Source: Kribbella sp. VKM Ac-2569
GTDB taxonomy: Bacteria; Actinomycetota; Actinomycetes; Propionibacteriales; Kribbellaceae
Length of the DNA stretch: 64,000 bases
NCBI RefSeq assembly: GCF_004216905.1
Contig: NZ_SGXJ01000004.1
Coordinates: forward strand, 186,001-250,000
Reading direction: 5' to 3'
In this document: piece after piece, positions 50,541-59,375 of the stretch
Position numbering within the stretch: the stretch's first letter is position 1
Layout: every line of letters starts with the position of its first letter
Position numbers and translations under genes: made by a program
The notes under the pieces: generated by a model
Databases searched by the model: none
What the model was told of the DNA's origin: nothing
What the model saw: only the letters and a program-made list of their open reading frames with translations

Positions 50541-51068
50541 TCAGCGGCTGGGGCGCTCGAAGATGAGCTCCAGGCCGTCCTCTTCATCCCACTGTTCGCC
50601 ATTCTCGACGAAGCCGAAGCCGGCGAGGGTGGCCAGCGACGCCTGGTTGGTGGGGCTGATCGTGGCCCGGACGGTCCGTACTGCGGGTTCGGCCGCCGCA
50701 CGTTCAAGGAGCGCGGTCACGATCGCCTTGGCGAAACCCTGTCGCCGGTACGGCGGGTCGACGGTGTAGCCGATCTCCACCATGCCGGCCTCGTCGGGCG
50801 GACCGTGGAAACCGGCGTAGCCGACCACGATCCCGTCGGCCACGGCGAGCTTGACGAGCCACCCGAAGGTGCTGGGATCCCGGGCCAGCTGATCGAGGCG
50901 GTACTGCCAGAGCCACTTGGCCCTGTCACTGAGGAACTCATCGCCGAGTTCGAAGCCGAGCTCGGTCTGCGCCGCGGGACGGTCGTCGGCCAGCAAAGCG
51001 CTCAGCGCAGTACTGGTCATCTCGACGAACCGAACCGCTCGGGCGGAAGTAGTAGTCATCCCACTCAT
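50541..51068 (-). CDS. GNAT-family N-acetyltransferase
   Basis: This 175-residue protein has the GNAT fold. Motif A, which binds acetyl-CoA, is YTVDPPYRRQGFAKAIVTAL, preceded by IVVGYAGFHGPPDEAGMVEIG (shown in part). The C-terminal part GFGFVENGEQWDE matches GNAT enzymes of the RimJ/RimL type that acetylate N-termini or antibiotics. I took the ATG at 51068; one at 51059 would give 172 residues. The substrate is unknown. Confidence 0.88.
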   Translation of the reverse strand: MSGMTTTSARAVRFVEMTSTALSALLADDRPAAQTELGFELGDEFLSDRAKWLWQYRLDQLARDPSTFGWLVKLAVADGIVVGYAGFHGPPDEAGMVEIGYTVDPPYRRQGFAKAIVTALLERAAAEPAVRTVRATISPTNQASLATLAGFGFVENGEQWDEEDGLELIFERPSR

Positions 51069-51275
51069 CTTCAGCCCAGCTGCCCCACCAGACGAACCAT
51101 TAACCAGCTCTTGTGATGCATGTAAGGGTGGGTTGGGCTGATCCGGCGACCTCTCGACCGCCGTGCCGCAGGCCCCCGTGGTCCTGGGACCAACCAAACG
51201 CCACGACTCGGCGCGATCCCGGACAAGGCAGGCGTTCTGCACACCGGAGTCCAAGGAGCGCCATCGGGACAGCCG

Positions 51276-51347
51276 GGGTTATCCCCTCGCGTGCTGGGTT
51301 CTCCCCTCGCATATCAGTAGAGAACCCACAACGCGAGGGGATAACCC
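51276..51347. repeat. Nested 72-base hairpin built of a repeated motif
   Basis: Two perfect 17-base outer arms (51276-51292, 51331-51347) and two 8-base inner arms (51296-51303, 51320-51327) stack in one structure. The motif GGGTT(A/C)TCCCCTCGC occurs at 51276 and 51296 and, inverted, at the right end. The rest of the 51069-51432 spacer shows nothing else I can support. Confidence 0.88.
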
Positions 51348-51432
51348 GTCGTCTGCTCGACGAGCGCGGTCCGCCGGTGTACGCATCGGTCGAACGGCGA
51401 CGGAGGAGCCGGGCGTAGCACCGCGTGGGGAT

Positions 51433-52176
51433 TTAAGCGGATTGTTTGTTGCGGCGGTGGTCGGAGAGTCGTAGGTAGATCCAGGCGACTGCGGCGCCTA
51501 CTACGAAGCCGCCTAGGTGGCCTTGCCAGGAGACGTTGGGGATGGCGAAGGACAGGAACGCGGTGACGGCGACGTACATGATGATCCAGGTGATGTCCCC
51601 GCCGCGGGCGCGGCTAATCACCAGGAGGGCGCCGACCAGGCCGAGGACCGCACCGGAGGCGCCGAGGGTCGCGCCGCCGGGGGCCGACAGGAACCAGACC
51701 GCGACACTGCCGCCGAGCGCGGACAGCAGGTAGAGGACCGTGAAGCGGAGCCGGCCGAGCATCTGTTCCAGAGGCGGACCGAGCTGCCAGAGCATGAACA
51801 GGTTCGAGAAGATGTGGAAGATCTGCACGTGCGTGAACGCCGACGTGAGCAGTCGCCACGGCTCGCTCTCGGTCAGCACCGGCACCATCACCAGGTCGCT
51901 GAGGAGCTGCGGGCTGCCGGTGCGGACCGCGATGAAGACGAGGACGTTCAGCGCCAGCAGCGTGTAGGTGATGACCTGCTGGCTGCCGCCGCGCTGGATG
52001 CCGCCGAGCGACGTGCGGGTCCGCGGGACCGAGCGGACGCCCTCGTTGAAACAGTTCGGGCACTGGAAGCCGACGGCGGCACTGTTCATGCACGCCGGGC
52101 AGATCGGCCGGTCACAGCGCTGGCAGCGCACCCCGGCGGGCCGATCCGGGTGCCGGTAGCAGACGGTCTCGGTCAC
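51433..52176 (-). CDS. Rhomboid protease with N-terminal zinc finger
   Basis: This 247-residue protein is a rhomboid intramembrane serine protease. The first ~45 residues form a B-box-like zinc finger (CYRHPDRPAGVRCQRCDRPI, CPACM, CPNC). Six hydrophobic segments follow. The catalytic Ser is in GASGAVLGLVG and the His in WQGHLGGFVVG. HIFSNLFMLWQLGPPLE is the conserved helix-2 motif. Such zinc-finger rhomboids are common in actinobacteria; targets are unknown. Confidence 0.92.
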   Translation of the reverse strand: MTETVCYRHPDRPAGVRCQRCDRPICPACMNSAAVGFQCPNCFNEGVRSVPRTRTSLGGIQRGGSQQVITYTLLALNVLVFIAVRTGSPQLLSDLVMVPVLTESEPWRLLTSAFTHVQIFHIFSNLFMLWQLGPPLEQMLGRLRFTVLYLLSALGGSVAVWFLSAPGGATLGASGAVLGLVGALLVISRARGGDITWIIMYVAVTAFLSFAIPNVSWQGHLGGFVVGAAVAWIYLRLSDHRRNKQSA

Positions 52177-52238
52177 GCGGGTTGCGTCCCTCCAATGAGA
52201 GAGCGGGACCGGGCGCGCGCCCGGCCCCGCTCCGAAAA

Positions 52239-52781
52239 TCAGGCGTTCTTACGCTCGACGACGACCTTGTTGATCACGATCGGCTCGAGCGGCTTGTCGC
52301 CGGGCGCCGTGTCGGCGGTGGCGATCGCGTCCACGACCTTCTTCGAGTCGTCGTCGGCGACCTCACCGAAGATCGTGTGCTTGCGGTTCAGGTGCGGCGT
52401 CGGGACCACGGTCACGAAGAACTGCGAACCGTTGGTGCCGTGGCCGAACTGGATGCCGGCGTTCGCCATCGCGAGCAGGTACGGCTTGTCGAACTGGAGT
52501 TCCGGGTGGATCTCGTCGTCGAACTGGTACCCGGGCGTGCCGGTGCCGGTGCCGAGCGGGCAGCCGCCCTGGATCATGAACCCGTCGATCACCCGGTGGA
52601 AACCGAGGCCGTCGTAGAACGGCTTGGTGACCTGTTGCCCGGTCTCCGGGTCTGTCCACTCCTTGGTGCCCTCGGCCAGGCCGACGAAGTTGTCCACCGT
52701 CTTCGGCGCGTGGTTGGGGAACAACCTGATGACGACGTCGCCCTTGTTCGTCTGCAGGGTCGCGTACAGCTCTTCGGCCAC
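52239..52781 (-). CDS. Cyclophilin-type peptidyl-prolyl isomerase
   Basis: Cyclophilins catalyse cis-trans isomerisation of prolyl bonds. From the GTG at 52781, with GGAG eight bases upstream, the protein has 180 residues and starts MAEELYATLQTNKGD, as in actinobacterial cyclophilins. Catalytic Arg is in FHRVIDGFMIQGG, and the active-site strand is NGSQFFVTVVPTPHLNRKHT. A start nine bases upstream would place the ribosome site too close. No signal peptide is seen, so it is cytosolic. Confidence 0.95.
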   Translation of the reverse strand: MAEELYATLQTNKGDVVIRLFPNHAPKTVDNFVGLAEGTKEWTDPETGQQVTKPFYDGLGFHRVIDGFMIQGGCPLGTGTGTPGYQFDDEIHPELQFDKPYLLAMANAGIQFGHGTNGSQFFVTVVPTPHLNRKHTIFGEVADDDSKKVVDAIATADTAPGDKPLEPIVINKVVVERKNA

Positions 52782-53017
52782 GGGAGTCACTCCTAGTCGG
52801 ATTACGGCTTACCCCTCGATCCTGTCATGTCACTCCAAGAACCCCGGCATCGACGCGGATGTGTACGGACAGTGCCGTGGGGGCACCGGGTTATCGGCTG
52901 GAAACGTCGTACGATGCAGATGAAGCCGGGTTTGTCCAGAGTCGTCACCAGAAAGAGCCCATGTCGCCGATGGGCGGGAGAGCTGTCCGCTGGGCGGGCG
53001 GCACCGAGGAGGGAACC

Positions 53018-53878
53018 GTGGGTTTGAGGAAGTCCAAGGGCCGGGTCGAGGTCGCTAAGGACCGGGTCAGGCCACTCGCCGAGTCGGCGTCGGAGAAGTT
53101 CGGACCGGCCGTCGGCCAGGTCCGTGACCACCTCGGGCCGGCTGTGGGCACCGCACGGGAGAAGGTGTCGCCGTACGCCGAGAAGGCTGTCGAGCGGGGC
53201 GCGCACCTTGCTCACCAGGCGGTGGAGAAAGCCGGTCCGGTGCTCGACGACGCGCTCGCCAAGGTCGGTCCGGCCACCGAGCACGCGGCCGAGAAGGCCC
53301 GCGAGCGGCTGAACGACGACGTACTGCCGAAGGTGACCGCCGCGCTGGCGGCCATGGCAGCCGCCGCCGAACCGGTCGTCGAGGAGACCGCCCGCCGGGG
53401 CAAGGCCACCAAGGCCGCGCTGAAGGGCGAGCTCGACGTGCCGAAGAAGAGCCACAAGCTCCGCAAGGTGGTGCTGTTCCTGGGCTTCGGCGCGCTGGCC
53501 GCGGCAGCAGTGAAGAAGCTGCTGACGCCGCCCGAGCCGGCTTGGCAGTCCACCCCGACCAGCGGTCGTGACTACAGTTCCGCCCCGGCGGGTACGTCGT
53601 CGCGCCCGACCGACACCCCGTCGTCCAACGGCAAGACCGACGCTGAGCCGGAGGCCGACACCACAAAGACCGACGCCACGAAGGCCGACGTGCCCAAGAC
53701 CGACGGCCCGACGCCGGACGGTTCCAAGGCCGACGGTCCCAAGGCCGAGGCTCCGAAGGCGGAGACCAAGCCGGATGCGGCCAAGGACGAGGTGAAGGCC
53801 GCCTCGAACGGCGCCACGAAGAGGACCACCACCAGGAAGTCGACGGGCTCGGGCGAGTCCAAGCCCAGCGACTCCTGA
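53018..53878 (+). CDS. DUF5324-like protein
   Basis: This 286-residue protein starts at a GTG with GAGGAGGG six bases upstream. The first ~170 residues are Ala/Glu/Lys-rich amphipathic helices (GPAVGQVRDHLGPAVGTAR and VEKAGPVLDDALAKVGPATE), like the apolipoprotein-type repeats of DUF5324. A single hydrophobic segment follows near 155-175 (KVVLFLGFGALAAAAVKK). The last ~90 residues are a Lys/Thr/Asp/Pro-rich tail with repeated KTDxxK and KADGPK units. The role is unknown; membrane association is likely. Confidence 0.78.
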   Translation: MGLRKSKGRVEVAKDRVRPLAESASEKFGPAVGQVRDHLGPAVGTAREKVSPYAEKAVERGAHLAHQAVEKAGPVLDDALAKVGPATEHAAEKARERLNDDVLPKVTAALAAMAAAAEPVVEETARRGKATKAALKGELDVPKKSHKLRKVVLFLGFGALAAAAVKKLLTPPEPAWQSTPTSGRDYSSAPAGTSSRPTDTPSSNGKTDAEPEADTTKTDATKADVPKTDGPTPDGSKADGPKAEAPKAETKPDAAKDEVKAASNGATKRTTTRKSTGSGESKPSDS

Positions 53879-53892
53879 CACCACCGCAACGG

Positions 53893-53930
53893 CGAAGGTC
53901 CCGAACCCCGGCTGGGGTTCGGGACCTTCG
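53893..53930. terminator. Strong bidirectional terminator hairpin
   Basis: Two perfect 17-base arms (CGAAGGTCCCGAACCCC and its complement) enclose a 4-base loop. It lies between the DUF5324 gene and the convergent hypothetical gene, serving both. Confidence 0.88.
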
Positions 53931-53961
53931 TCTGTCCGGACGTCGCCTTGCGCGAACGACG

Positions 53962-54276
53962 TCAGTTGACCTGTGGCTCCGGGTCGTCGGACTTCGCGAT
54001 CGTGTAGCGGCCTGCTGACAGCAGCTGGGTGGCGTACCGGTGCGTGATGCACGGGTAGGTGCCGCCGCAGCTCAGGCAGACCGCGTCGTTGCGGTGCAGC
54101 CAGGGGACGACCTTGAGCCGCCTGGTCCAGGTCAGTGGCTCCCGATCGGGGGCGTGCATCCGGAGCGCCGCGCGGGCAGCGTCCTGGATCTCGGGGGCCG
54201 ACCATTCCTCGGCGCTCTTGTTCATCAGGGCACTGAGGTCGGAGTGGAGGTGGTCAGTGGTGCGGGCTTTGTTCAT
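53962..54276 (-). CDS. Hypothetical protein with Cys-rich motif
   Basis: This 104-residue protein is not one I can name. Its N-terminal half is polar and helical (AEEWSAPEIQDAARAALRMH). The C-terminal half contains CLSCGGTYPCITHRY, three cysteines and a histidine that could bind zinc, and then DDPEPQ. It starts at an ATG near a GGAAG site and ends just inside the terminator region. No neighbouring gene explains it. Confidence 0.65.
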   Translation of the reverse strand: MNKARTTDHLHSDLSALMNKSAEEWSAPEIQDAARAALRMHAPDREPLTWTRRLKVVPWLHRNDAVCLSCGGTYPCITHRYATQLLSAGRYTIAKSDDPEPQVN

Positions 54277-54398
54277 TTATATGTGTCTTCCAAGGCAGGT
54301 GGGAGGACGCCTGAATCACTCGCTTCAAACGTTAGTGCCCCTCTGTGGCCACCGCGCCTCGAATCTGCGCAGACCGAGTGTCAGATCTTCGTCAGGTC

Positions 54399-54872
54399 TC
54401 AGGTCCAGAGCGTCTCGAGGGTGACCCGTGCCTCGAGTTCGAGCAGGTGCCGCTTGGTCGGGATGCCGCCGCCGAAGCCGACCATCTTGCCGCCGGCGCC
54501 GACCACGCGGTGGCAGGGCACGACGATCGCGATCGGGTTCCGGTTGCACGCCGTACCGACGGCACGGGCGGCACCGGCGTCGCCGACGATCTTCGCGACG
54601 TCGCCGTACGTCTGCATCTCGCCGTACGGGATCCGGGTGAGCTGGGCCCAGACCGCGCGCTCGAAGTCGGAGCCGCTGCGGACCGACAGCGGCAGCGTGA
54701 ACTCCTGGAGCTCGCCGGCGAAGTACGCCTTCAGTTGCTCGGCGGCCTCGGTCAGCAGCGGATCACTGCCGAGCGGCCGGTCGGTCGCGCCGAAGTGCAG
54801 CCGGCAGAGCCCGGTCTCGTCGACCGCGAGCGTGAGGTCGCCGATCGGTGAATCGACCACGGACCAGTCCAT
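54399..54872 (-). CDS. ogt: Methylated-DNA-protein cysteine methyltransferase
   Basis: Ogt repairs O6-alkylguanine by transferring the alkyl group to its own cysteine. The 157-residue protein has the active-site PCHRV preceded by VGTACNRNPIAIV, and the C-terminal LLELEARV. The N-terminal ribonuclease-like domain is present but no AdaA domain. I chose the ATG at 54872, with AGGAAGGA about eight bases upstream; the frame is open further upstream, but that part has no family match. Confidence 0.95.
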   Translation of the reverse strand: MDWSVVDSPIGDLTLAVDETGLCRLHFGATDRPLGSDPLLTEAAEQLKAYFAGELQEFTLPLSVRSGSDFERAVWAQLTRIPYGEMQTYGDVAKIVGDAGAARAVGTACNRNPIAIVVPCHRVVGAGGKMVGFGGGIPTKRHLLELEARVTLETLWT

Positions 54873-54981
54873 ACGACCATCCTTCCTCTCCCCACCGACA
54901 GTTTCTGGCAGGAATGCGCCACGGAGCGGCCGCAACGTGATGTTCTCGCTCGGTCACGCCCTGTTGTGCTATGTCTGATCC

Positions 54982-55707
54982 ATGCCGAGCCGGGCGTCGC
55001 AAGTACCGCAGGGGCGGTGGTTCAGTTCCGAGCGGGCCATGGGTATCGGTGCGTCGATCCTGATCGGAGTCGTCACCGTCACCACGTGGTCGACCGCGTG
55101 GTCGGACTGGAACCTGTACCGGACCCGCAAGGTGTACGGCGGCGACCCGGACAAACTGGCCGAGGCCGACCTGATCTCCGGCTCGCTCGGGATCGTCGCC
55201 GCACTGGCGCTGCTCGCGGCCGCGGTGGTGTTCATCGTCTGGCTGTGGCGGGTCCGCTGGAACGCGGAGATGTTCTGCCGCGGCGAGCACCGCTTCACCC
55301 GCGGCTGGGTGCTCGGGTGCTGGCTCGTGCCGGTGGTCAACCTCTGGTACCCGAAGCAGGTCGTCGACGACGTCGTCGCGGCCAGCGACCCGCGGACCGA
55401 TCCGTTGACCCCGATGCTCAAGGACGTTCCGGGCACGCAGTTGGTCTGGGCGTGGTGGCTGAGCTGGGTGGCCGGTCTGGTCACCGGGAACATCGTGCAA
55501 CGAGGTGTTCTCGTCGGCGCGTCGCAGCTCGGAGATCTGCGGACGAACGTCATACTGTCCTCCGTCTCGGCGCTGTTCACCACCGGCGCGGCTGTGCTCG
55601 CAGTCATCCTGATCCAGCGGATCGACGAGCTTCAGAGCATGCGTCCGTGGGTGCCGTGGTGGGCGGTCGGGACACCGCACAGTGGCTTCCAACCACCTGC
55701 GCGGTAA
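54982..55707 (+). CDS. DUF4328 membrane protein
   Basis: This 241-residue protein has about five membrane helices: GIGASILIGVVTVTTWS, LGIVAALALLAAAVVFIVWL, VLGCWLVPVVNLWY, LVWAWWLSWVAGLVTG and ALFTTGAAVLAVILI. The motif NLWYPKQVVDDVVAASDPR is shared with the gene at 55916 and, more weakly, with the one at 42411. It ends in a short tail (WVPWWAVG) that also appears in the next gene. They are tandem paralogs. Confidence 0.9.
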   Translation: MPSRASQVPQGRWFSSERAMGIGASILIGVVTVTTWSTAWSDWNLYRTRKVYGGDPDKLAEADLISGSLGIVAALALLAAAVVFIVWLWRVRWNAEMFCRGEHRFTRGWVLGCWLVPVVNLWYPKQVVDDVVAASDPRTDPLTPMLKDVPGTQLVWAWWLSWVAGLVTGNIVQRGVLVGASQLGDLRTNVILSSVSALFTTGAAVLAVILIQRIDELQSMRPWVPWWAVGTPHSGFQPPAR

Positions 55708-55915
55708 ACCAAACCGTCACGCCCCGTCTTCTCCCTCGTTACCACTGGTGATGGGCGTACGAAAAGAACACGTTAAGTCGACACCCTCTGTGCTGGGGCC
55801 GACTGCCCTGGCGTACCTACTTCGTGGTATCAATGTGGCTCGGTCACGCGGGGGCAGGGCCAGGCAGAGACGCCGGACAGACGACGGAGTTCCAGCAACG
55901 CGAGGGACGCGAGAC

Positions 55916-57967
55916 GTGAGCCACCCGCAGGCATTGATGACTGCTGTCGAGGATCAGGAAGAGTGGCAGCCGCACGCGGCTGAAGAGTTCCAGCAGGTCG
56001 GGACGGTCGGCAAGATCGCGATCGGACTGCTGGGCGCATCAACGGTCACCCACCTGCTGTCCACCTGGTCCGACTGGAACACGTACTCGGTTGTGCACCG
56101 CTACCTCGGCGGGATGCCGAACGTCGACGACGCGGACCTGAACCGCGCCGACGCGATCGCCAAGGTCACCGCCATTCCGAACGTGATCATCTCGGTCGCC
56201 GCCGCGGTCGTCTTCGTCATCTGGCTCTGGCGGGCCCGGGTCAACTCCGAGGTGTTCTGCCAGGCCGACCACCGCCGCAGCCACGGCTGGGTGCTCGCGA
56301 GCTGGTTCTGCCCCGGTCCGAACCTCTGGTACCCGAAACAGATCGTCGACGACGTCTGGCTCGCCAGCGACCCGAAGACCCCCGTGTACAGCGACGACCT
56401 GCGCCGGTTCAGGACGCCGACCCTCACCTCCGTGTGGTGGGTCGCCTGGATCGGCGCTCTCGCGTTCGACGTGGTGGTCCGCCGGTTCCTGATGTGGATG
56501 GAAGCCACCGTCGGGTCGCTGCGCGGTATCGCTCTGGCAGGTACGGCGTCCCTCGTGCTGACGGTCGTCTCCGCGGTCGCCGCGACGATGGTGATCCGCA
56601 AGATCAACCACATGCAGACCACGCGCCAGTGGGTGCCGTGGTGGGACCAGGGCCCGAAGCTCAGCGCCGTCCCGTCGTACGAGGTGGCGCAGGTTCCGTC
56701 GTACGCGAACGACGACACCGACGAGCAGCCCGCGATCTCCGAGCCGATCGCCGCCGGGCCCGCGCTGGGCCTGGTCCGCCAGCCGCAACTGGAGATGGCC
56801 GGTGCCCCGCAGGCGGGCAACCCGTTCGCTCCGACCCCTGCACCGCAGGCGCCCGTACAGAGTCCGTTCGCGCCGCAGAGCTTCCCGGGTGACGGCGCTG
56901 CCGCTCCGGCCGCGTTCGCCGGCGGTCCGTCGGCCGACGAACCGCCGAGGTGGAGCCCGTTCGCCCCGGTCGCCGAGAACTGGCAGGACGACGAGGCCGG
57001 TCCGGCCACCGAGCAGTTCAACCCGATCGAGACCTGGCGGGACGAGAGGCCTGTCGAGAAGCCGGTCGAGGAGACGACGTACGAGGCGCCGCAGCAGAGC
57101 TGGGAGGACTACCGCAGCTCGCTCACCGCGGACGTGCTCGGTACGACGAGCAACTGGCGTGACGAGGCCGCCCCGATGACCGTCGTACAGCCCGACCCGT
57201 ACGGCTACCAGCCCCAGCCGGAACCGCAGCCGCAGCCCGCCGAGGAGCCGTGGGCGGCGCGCTACTCCGAGCCGTACTCGTACGAGTCCGACTACACCTC
57301 GACGGCCTCCCCAGCGGAGGCGCAGACCGCACCCGAGCCTGAGCCCGCGCCTGTTGCGCGCGCCGGCCGCCGGGCCGCTCGGGTCGCGGTCGACAGCCCG
57401 TCGGCGATCCAGCCGGCGGTGCCGAGCCACTCGACACAGCCTGCCCAGGACGAGACGTACTCGTCGTACTCGGACCACAACGTCTACGGACAGTCCGAGC
57501 ACACGCAGCCGTCGTCGCACGTGACCGCGTCGTCCGGGTACTACGAGCCGACGCCGGCCCCGAGCTACCAGGAGCAGGACGACTTCCTGACCCCGTCGAA
57601 GCCGCTCCCGCCGGTGCCGTCGTACGGACCGGAGCCGACGTACTCGTCCGGTGACGGCTACTCCAACCAGGAGACGTCGTACACCTCGGACTACGCGTCG
57701 TCGTACAACTCCGAGTCCTACAACTCGAGCAACTACGAGTACGACGCCTATGGCAACAATGGCGGCTCGGAGTACAACAGCACCGAGTCCTACGAGACCT
57801 ACAGCCCGAACTACGCCACCGAGTCGTACGGGTCGCAGTACTCGCCGGAGCCGGAGCAGACCGAGCACCAGCAGCAGTCGCCGTACGCCTACGAGCAGCA
57901 GCAGCCGACCGACCCCGAGCAGCCGACCAGTCCGCGGACCCAGCCGCGCCGTGGCCGCTGGATCTGA
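55916..57967 (+). CDS. DUF4328 protein with long Tyr/Ser/Pro-rich tail
   Basis: This 683-residue protein has a DUF4328 membrane domain in its first ~240 residues, with NLWYPKQIVDDVWLASDPK and a final WVPWWDQG near the tandem paralog's end. After that come ~440 residues of low complexity. First is a Pro/Ala-rich stretch, then an acidic one, then a Tyr/Ser/Asn-rich end with repeats such as SSYNSESYNSSNYEYD and ESYETYSPNYATESYG. The tail is likely disordered and cytosolic or extracellular depending on topology. The GTG at 55916 has GAGGGA upstream. Confidence 0.85.
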   Translation: MSHPQALMTAVEDQEEWQPHAAEEFQQVGTVGKIAIGLLGASTVTHLLSTWSDWNTYSVVHRYLGGMPNVDDADLNRADAIAKVTAIPNVIISVAAAVVFVIWLWRARVNSEVFCQADHRRSHGWVLASWFCPGPNLWYPKQIVDDVWLASDPKTPVYSDDLRRFRTPTLTSVWWVAWIGALAFDVVVRRFLMWMEATVGSLRGIALAGTASLVLTVVSAVAATMVIRKINHMQTTRQWVPWWDQGPKLSAVPSYEVAQVPSYANDDTDEQPAISEPIAAGPALGLVRQPQLEMAGAPQAGNPFAPTPAPQAPVQSPFAPQSFPGDGAAAPAAFAGGPSADEPPRWSPFAPVAENWQDDEAGPATEQFNPIETWRDERPVEKPVEETTYEAPQQSWEDYRSSLTADVLGTTSNWRDEAAPMTVVQPDPYGYQPQPEPQPQPAEEPWAARYSEPYSYESDYTSTASPAEAQTAPEPEPAPVARAGRRAARVAVDSPSAIQPAVPSHSTQPAQDETYSSYSDHNVYGQSEHTQPSSHVTASSGYYEPTPAPSYQEQDDFLTPSKPLPPVPSYGPEPTYSSGDGYSNQETSYTSDYASSYNSESYNSSNYEYDAYGNNGGSEYNSTESYETYSPNYATESYGSQYSPEPEQTEHQQQSPYAYEQQQPTDPEQPTSPRTQPRRGRWI

Positions 57968-57979
57968 TCAGATAGCAGC

Positions 57980-58762
57980 ATGCGTTTAGGTTTCGCCACC
58001 CTCGGTTGCCCCGGAGCTGCACTCGAAGACGTCCTGGAACTTGCCCAGGGCAACAACTTCACCGGCCTGGAGCTACGGGCCGCGCCGGACGAGTTCACGC
58101 ACATCGGCCTGTCGGCGGCGCAGCGCCGTGAGCTGCGGACCCGGATCGAGGACGCCGGCCTGGAGATATTCGCGGTCAGCAGCTACGTGAAGCTCTGCGC
58201 GGTCGAGGAGCAGCCGCTCGAGGCCCACCTCGAACTCGCCGCGGACCTCGGCGCCCTCGGCGTCCGCGTGTTCCCCGGTGACGATCCCGGTGAGGGTACG
58301 CCGGAAGGCCCGAGCGCCGGTGAGATCCGCGCGCTCGACCGCGTGACGACCGCTCCGAAGGACGTCCCGATCCTGCTGGAGACGCACGACTCTCACTCGA
58401 CGGCCCGGCAGGTCGCCGCGTTCTGTGCGCTGCTCGACACCGACGTCCCCGGCCACAACGTGAAAGCACTCTGGGACACGTCGCACACCTGGTCGCACGG
58501 TGAGACTCTGGCCGAGTCGTTCGCCCTGCTGCGGCCGTGGCTCACGTTGGTCCAGTTCAAGCAGGCCGACTCGCAGCAGGACTACCGCCCGGTCGCGATC
58601 GACGCCGGCGACTTCCCGATCCAGGAGCTGCTGACGGTGCTCGACGGCACCGATTACCCGCTCTCACTCGAGTGGGAGCTCAAGTGGCACCCGCAGCTCC
58701 CGTCGCTGGCGGAGACGCTGCCCGCCGTTCACACCTGGCTTGGAGCCGGCGCGGTCAAGTAG
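57980..58762 (+). CDS. Sugar phosphate isomerase/epimerase family TIM-barrel protein
   Basis: This 260-residue protein belongs to the xylose-isomerase-like TIM-barrel family (AP endonuclease 2 superfamily). Features are LGFATLGCPGAALEDVLEL at the N-terminus and metal ligands likely in ILLETHDSHST (Glu, His), ALWDTSHTW (Asp, His), LVQFKQAD and LSLEWELKW (Glu). It starts 12 bases after the DUF4328 stop and overlaps the convergent TetR gene by 34 bases. The sugar substrate is unknown; it may relate to inositol or hexose metabolism. Confidence 0.88.
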   Translation: MRLGFATLGCPGAALEDVLELAQGNNFTGLELRAAPDEFTHIGLSAAQRRELRTRIEDAGLEIFAVSSYVKLCAVEEQPLEAHLELAADLGALGVRVFPGDDPGEGTPEGPSAGEIRALDRVTTAPKDVPILLETHDSHSTARQVAAFCALLDTDVPGHNVKALWDTSHTWSHGETLAESFALLRPWLTLVQFKQADSQQDYRPVAIDAGDFPIQELLTVLDGTDYPLSLEWELKWHPQLPSLAETLPAVHTWLGAGAVK

Positions 58763-59289
58763 CGGGCCAACGTCGGCCCGAGCCAGGCGACCACCTCGTC
58801 GTCAGGCATCGTCGCGATCGGCGGAAAGCCGAGGATGTACCGGCAGAGCGCGAAGCCGAGCACCTGACTCGCGACCAGACCGGCCCGTACGTCAGGTTGG
58901 TCGACTGCCTGCACCCGTAGCGTCGGCGCGAGCTGCGCCGCGAAGATTCCGCGCATGCGCTCGACCGCGACCTCGTTGGTGACCGCGGTCCGCAGCAACA
59001 CCCGCAGTGAGTCGTCCGCCTCCCACCGCTCGAGGAAATGCCGCGCGAGCACCTCCCCCAGCGATTCCAGCGGTACGTCGCCGAAGTCCGGCAACCGGAT
59101 GTCGAACTCGGCTGCCGCCGCGAACAGCTTCTCCTTGCTGCCGTAGTACCGCATCACCATCGCCGGGTCGATCGCCGCGTCCGCCGCGATCGCCCGGATC
59201 GTCGCCCGCTCGTACCCGTCCGCGCCGAACCGCTCGCGGGCCGCCGCGAGGATCGCCGCCCTGGTCCGGTCGGACTTCTTCTCCACCAT
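58729..59289 (-). CDS. TetR-family transcriptional regulator
   Basis: This 186-residue regulator has an N-terminal TetR helix-turn-helix (about 5-50, RAAILAAARERFGADGYER and IDPAMVMRYYGSKEKLF) and a C-terminal domain of ~130 residues. The ATG at 59289 is the start. It is divergent from the FAD monooxygenase. The spacer carries a symmetrical operator (59305-59360), so this regulator very probably represses both genes until a ligand binds. Confidence 0.93.
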   Translation of the reverse strand: MVEKKSDRTRAAILAAARERFGADGYERATIRAIAADAAIDPAMVMRYYGSKEKLFAAAAEFDIRLPDFGDVPLESLGEVLARHFLERWEADDSLRVLLRTAVTNEVAVERMRGIFAAQLAPTLRVQAVDQPDVRAGLVASQVLGFALCRYILGFPPIATMPDDEVVAWLGPTLARYLTAPAPSQV

Positions 59290-59304
59290 GTCCCCAGCAT
59301 ATGC

Positions 59305-59360
59305 CAACACCTGTTGACTTTTCCCATTCCGACCCCTAACTTGAAAGTCAACAGGTGTTG
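59305..59360. promoter_or_regulatory. TetR operator pair and divergent promoters
   Basis: CAACACCTGTTGACTTT (59305-59321) is repeated as its exact reverse complement at 59344-59360. The plus-strand promoter is TTGACT (59314-59319), 17 bases, TAACTT (59337-59342), so both half-sites cover promoter elements or the start of transcription. Confidence 0.85.
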
Positions 59361-59375
59361 ACAAAGGGAGCGACG

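Noticed and set aside
51276..51347. CRISPR repeat
   Set aside because: The motif copies form hairpin arms with no regular unique spacers and no cas genes nearby.
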